From Bradyrhizobium australiense (GTDB taxonomy: Bacteria; Pseudomonadota; Alphaproteobacteria; Rhizobiales; Xanthobacteraceae): DNA of 64,000 nucleotides. The position numbers were made by a program, and so were the translations under genes. This document shows, one piece after another, positions 61,491 through 64,000 of this stretch (positions within the stretch are counted from its first letter, which is position 1; each line of letters opens with the position of its first letter). Where the stretch lies: assembly GCF_013114825.1 (NCBI RefSeq), contig NZ_JAAVLX010000012.1, positions 1-64,000 on the forward strand, read 5' to 3'. A model generated the notes under the pieces. The model was not told the DNA's origin. It saw only the letters and a program-made list of their open reading frames with translations, and did not search any database.

Positions 61491-61791
61491 TTGGGGGCTC
61501 TCGCGCTAGAGTGCCTATTGACGTCCGAAATCCGAAGCCAGCGGGCCGTGATCAGGTCAGGGGCCTTTAGCACCCGGTAGACTGAAAGCTTCCGCTTCGG
61601 TCTATAGCGCTCGTATCATTCGGCATCAGCGCACTCGTATCGATGAGTAACTCTTCTTTGGCCATTCCGGTTTATCCCGTCATGCCAAAGGCCGCCTTTC
61701 CCACTACAACAACCGTCGTAACATTCATATTTAAGAGACCCGCGCCACCACGCAGTGTGAACCTGGGACTGAGTTGACTCAGCGCTAGGTG
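61491..61791. other. Intergenic stretch
   Basis: No gene seen. Confidence 0.45.
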
Positions 61792-61920
61792 ATGATGCTT
61801 GGGGCGTGGATCAAGGCGCTGCATGTGATTGCCGTCATCTCGTGGATGGCCGGCATGCTCTATCTGCCGCGGCTGTTCGTGCCTTCCAACGGTTTTTTTT
61901 GTGCGTCAAGCTCGGCGTAG
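61792..61920 (+). pseudogene. HemJ (protoporphyrinogen oxidase) N-terminal fragment
   Basis: ATGATG at 61792 opens MMLGAWIKALHVIAVISWMA then GMLYLPRLFVPSNG, and stops by 61920. The N-terminus of HemJ/CopD-like proteins reads WIKALHIIAVISWMAGMLYL, so this is its first helix. The rest of the gene is missing; the following sequence belongs to something else. Confidence 0.75.
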
Positions 61921-62025
61921 ATCTTCTGGAAATCAGCGCGCTTGCTGTCATAGAAGGCCTGGGTTGTGGGACCGAGCGTCAGCTGCGGCCGCAGCACGGC
62001 TTTCTGGCTGCCCCAAAGCGCTGGG
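61893..62025 (-). pseudogene. Unidentified protein fragment
   Basis: Minus-strand reading LWGSQKAVLRPQLTLGPTTQ then AFYDSKRADFQKIYAELDAQ is coherent protein text with no start or stop of its own, wedged between the hemJ fragment and the acetyltransferase gene. Source unknown. Confidence 0.35.
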
Positions 62026-62625
62026 CCAACCCTTCGAGCTAGCAGCCTTTCGCAACATTGGCGTGAGCGGCGGCGAAGACCCATGTTGTATCTCACCAAT
62101 GACCTTGAAGCCGTGGCGTTGATAAAAGGGAATGTGCTCAGCATTCGAACTTTCGAGGTACGCAGTAATGCCCTCCTCATCACATTGTTGAAGAGCGTAT
62201 TGCATTAGCAATGTGCCAAGCCCCTCTCCTGCCCAGTTCGGATCGGTGGCAATGAGAGGCAGATACCAATGTGGCTCGGGCGGATGATGTTCGGCCATTC
62301 CCCGCCGCAGGTGTGCCATATCCTCGGTAATCCTCGGGCTCAGGGATTGCGCCATGATTTCGTCCAGCGCCGCCTCATCTTGTTGCACGCCGGGAGGGAG
62401 CCACAGGGCCGCGGCGCGAATCCCTCGCGTGATGTACGCTGTGCCATGCTCGAATGCTCGTCCGCCACAGGCGTTGATGAACTGAGGCATGCTCTGAACA
62501 TATTGCCTTGCGTCAGGCCAACTCCACCGCATCAGCGGATCGGCGGCAAAGCCGAGCACCATTGTCCAGACGGCGCTTGCGCGATTGTTTGCGTTCGCAC
62601 ATTTGATGTCCGACTCCGCTCGCAT
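61948..62625 (-). CDS. GNAT-family N-acetyltransferase
   Basis: 225 aa as read. The acetyl-CoA site is in HWYLPLIATDPNWAGEGLGT then LLMQYALQQCDEEGITAYLE and SSNAEHIPFYQRHGFKVIGE, the classical GNAT motif A and B order. The natural C-terminus probably lies near PLTPMLRK; the last 20-25 residues (AASSKGWPSALGQPESRAAA) read through into unrelated fragments, so the 3' end seems to have been replaced. Substrate unknown. Confidence 0.75.
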   Translation of the reverse strand: MRAESDIKCANANNRASAVWTMVLGFAADPLMRWSWPDARQYVQSMPQFINACGGRAFEHGTAYITRGIRAAALWLPPGVQQDEAALDEIMAQSLSPRITEDMAHLRRGMAEHHPPEPHWYLPLIATDPNWAGEGLGTLLMQYALQQCDEEGITAYLESSNAEHIPFYQRHGFKVIGEIQHGSSPPLTPMLRKAASSKGWPSALGQPESRAAAAADARSHNPGLL

Positions 62626-62776
62626 ATGTGATTTCCAGGTCTCAATCTAGGCGTCAGAGTTACAAGTGTGCAAGACAAATGGCTCTGAACGAAAGCAAAG
62701 GATACACGACATAGGCTTTCGTCGGATGCATTGGGCGTCCAGGTTAGCAAATGTCGCACGTTGAGATCGCAGATGA
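62626..62776. other. Short intergenic stretch
   Basis: No feature recognised. Confidence 0.4.
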
Positions 62777-63148
62777 CTAACGATCCTTCACACGATCTTG
62801 TAACGTATCACCTCGTCTCCCATTGAGCTGTTCTGGGTAGGGTCCGACATTCAAAACACGTGCCAACAGCGAAAGCCGCATATCTATCGCCCTCAGTCGG
62901 ATGGTGCCGTTGTTCGAAGCGGATGGCGCGCCCCACCTTCTCGCGCCAAGCAACCTCGGCAAGCTCCCCAGGGCCGCCGCGATGCCGACCCCATGATCTC
63001 CGTCGTAACTCGGTTCATTCATCCAATGGATGAAGTCGACGATTAACTCACCGGCTTTCCTCTTCGTCTCTGAACTTTCGGACTGCGGCGTCGAGAAAGA
63101 AACAAACCCAAGGAATCGATACAGTTGTTTCATTCTAGGTGCGGCCAA
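62777..63148 (-). CDS. Hypothetical protein, 123 aa
   Basis: Not recognised. Protein-like start (MKQLYRFLGFVSFSTPQSES then SETKRKAGELIVDFIHWMNE) and a Trp-containing middle. The C-terminal half is rich in Arg and Leu and less convincing. No domain, signal peptide or partner gene is visible; it may be truncated. Confidence 0.35.
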   Translation of the reverse strand: MAAPRMKQLYRFLGFVSFSTPQSESSETKRKAGELIVDFIHWMNEPSYDGDHGVGIAAALGSLPRLLGARRWGAPSASNNGTIRLRAIDMRLSLLARVLNVGPYPEQLNGRRGDTLQDRVKDR

Positions 63149-63798
63149 TGCTTGCTTGGCCCAAATATTGTCTCCGGTCGGCCGCTGAGGTGGGTGTGAT
63201 GGATCTCGGCCTGAAGTTGAGATGTGCGTCGACGGCGCCGAAAGGAAACTCGTCTGATAGTTGTCGTTAAATGGACGGGCATCCTTGAAGCATCAACACT
63301 GATACACTTTCGTCCATCATGCTCCTAAATGGCCTTGACGCACATTTTCGTAGAGCCCCGTTATCAACGCTCGATCGCCTCCTGAGTGCGGGTCCAAGCG
63401 CAGGTGCGAAGCCCAAGATGCATCGCGGGTCTTGTACGAAATCCCCCTGCCCAATTTCTAACGGGTCATGGAAAGCGAGTTCCGCGATAATAGCCCAGAC
63501 GATCACCCCGCGAATGCACGTGTCAAACCAGTTGGTGCAAGGAAGAATTTTGAGAGCTCGTAAATTCAACGACTTGCGAGAGCGTTATTCGTCGCTTCAC
63601 ATTTGCAACAAATGCGCGCAAGAATTACGAGATGCACATTTAGCTCAGCTATAGAGCGTCACTCACCAAAGTGGAGGCCTTTGTTAGAATTTTGTCGGAT
63701 TCGCCACACTTGATTGGTCACTAAACAACAGGCACTCGCCTAGCAAACCGATGCGAATTGAAAACTCTGACGCCGTGCAGACGAGGCGTAAATTTCGA
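63149..63798. other. Gene-poor stretch near the right end
   Basis: No gene supported. A short segment TTAGCTCAGCTATAGAGCG at 63640-63658 has the look of a tRNA D-arm but the rest of a tRNA is not there. Confidence 0.4.
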
Positions 63799-64000
63799 TC
63801 AGCGTGGTCCTGCTGCACCTCGGGCATTCAACGGATTCGTCACGTCTGCGATCGGGAAGCCGGGCAGATGCCCGGCTTCTAGGAAGAGTATCAACTCGGC
63901 CTCATAGGGCGTAGGATCGATGTCCCGCGCCTTTAGCCACTCCGGCTTGTAATAGGTCTGCCGATAGCGCTCGCCGGAATCGCAGATCAGCGTCACCAGC
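63799..64000 (-). CDS. Cysteine-synthase-like PLP enzyme, C-terminal end (partial)
   Basis: Minus-strand text LVTLICDSGERYRQTYYKPE then WLKARDIDPTPYEAELILFL and a stop at 63799 is the end of the cysteine synthase / cystathionine beta-synthase family. The start lies beyond 64000. The lysine and PLP-phosphate loops are outside the window, so which reaction it performs cannot be told. Confidence 0.8.
   Translation of the reverse strand, partial: LVTLICDSGERYRQTYYKPEWLKARDIDPTPYEAELILFLEAGHLPGFPIADVTNPLNARGAAGPR

Noticed and set aside
1..64000. CRISPR arrays, rRNA genes, complete tRNA genes
   Set aside because: I looked for regularly spaced direct repeats and for rRNA or tRNA consensus text and found none beyond the tRNA-like fragment at 63640.

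Overview
The window looks like part of the symbiosis island of a Bradyrhizobium-type soybean or legume symbiont. The basis is a complete Rhc/Sct-II type III secretion system (T3SS) with its activator TtsI, repeated tts-box promoters, recognisable Nop proteins (NopA, NopB, NopE, NopP), Nod-factor fucose genes (gmd/noeL, fcl/nolK), many IS and integrase fragments, and islands of gene-poor, decayed, lower-GC DNA between compact operons. The assignment rests on reading the sequence and on recalled family features; no database search was possible.

Layout. 0-10 kb is a decayed accessory zone. It holds an IS701-type transposase with a shifted C-terminus, a Crp/Fnr-type regulator, an IS66 relic, a degenerate second nopP-like gene that still has a tts box, an Lrp/AsnC regulator, a broken XRE regulator and a phosphopantetheinyl transferase. 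10-13.2 kb carries an FkbM methyltransferase and the GDP-L-fucose pair gmd-fcl. 13.2-17.5 kb has an IS5 end, an integrase relic, a hipBA module (hipA frameshifted at a homopolymer) behind four palindromic operators, and a luciferase-like flavin monooxygenase. 18.2-19.6 kb is a decayed gene of about eight 42-residue repeats carrying the tetrapeptide SKWP, the hallmark of the RipS/XopAD effector family. 20.7-22.2 kb holds two ParA/MinD-like P-loop proteins. 22.4-28.7 kb holds two large tts-controlled mosaic proteins (736 and 738 aa) that look like effectors.

30.8-57.6 kb is the secretion machine. ttsI-rhcC2-CpaD-like lipoprotein run on the plus strand. nopB-rhcJ-nolU-nolV-rhcN-yscO-like-rhcQ-rhcR-rhcS-rhcT-rhcU run on the minus strand from a tts box. 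rhcC1 is divergent. nopC-like, nopA, rhcD-like, two unassigned genes, rhcV and a TadD-like lipoprotein run on the plus strand from another tts box. Between them lie a third small mosaic effector, a pair of M16 peptidases, a 69-aa tts-controlled protein and a NopE-type protein with two self-cleaving DUF1521 domains. 57.6-61.5 kb carries nopP and a 745-aa effector candidate resembling XopP/HLK proteins, each behind its own tts box. The right end is decayed (hemJ fragment, GNAT acetyltransferase) and finishes in the 3' end of a cysteine-synthase-like gene.

How it works together (family knowledge): TtsI, switched on through NodD and flavonoids, activates tts boxes. These drive the inner-membrane export apparatus (RhcR/S/T/U/V), ATPase (RhcN, NolV), C-ring (RhcQ), inner rings (RhcJ, RhcD), split secretin (RhcC1 + RhcC2), pilus (NopA, NopB) and the effectors. 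The most notable points are: the set of three effector candidates sharing an N-terminal FEQQL-like motif and a C-terminal 60-residue module; the SKWP effector relic; the second nopP relic; and an RhcU whose NPTH autocleavage motif reads GQAI.
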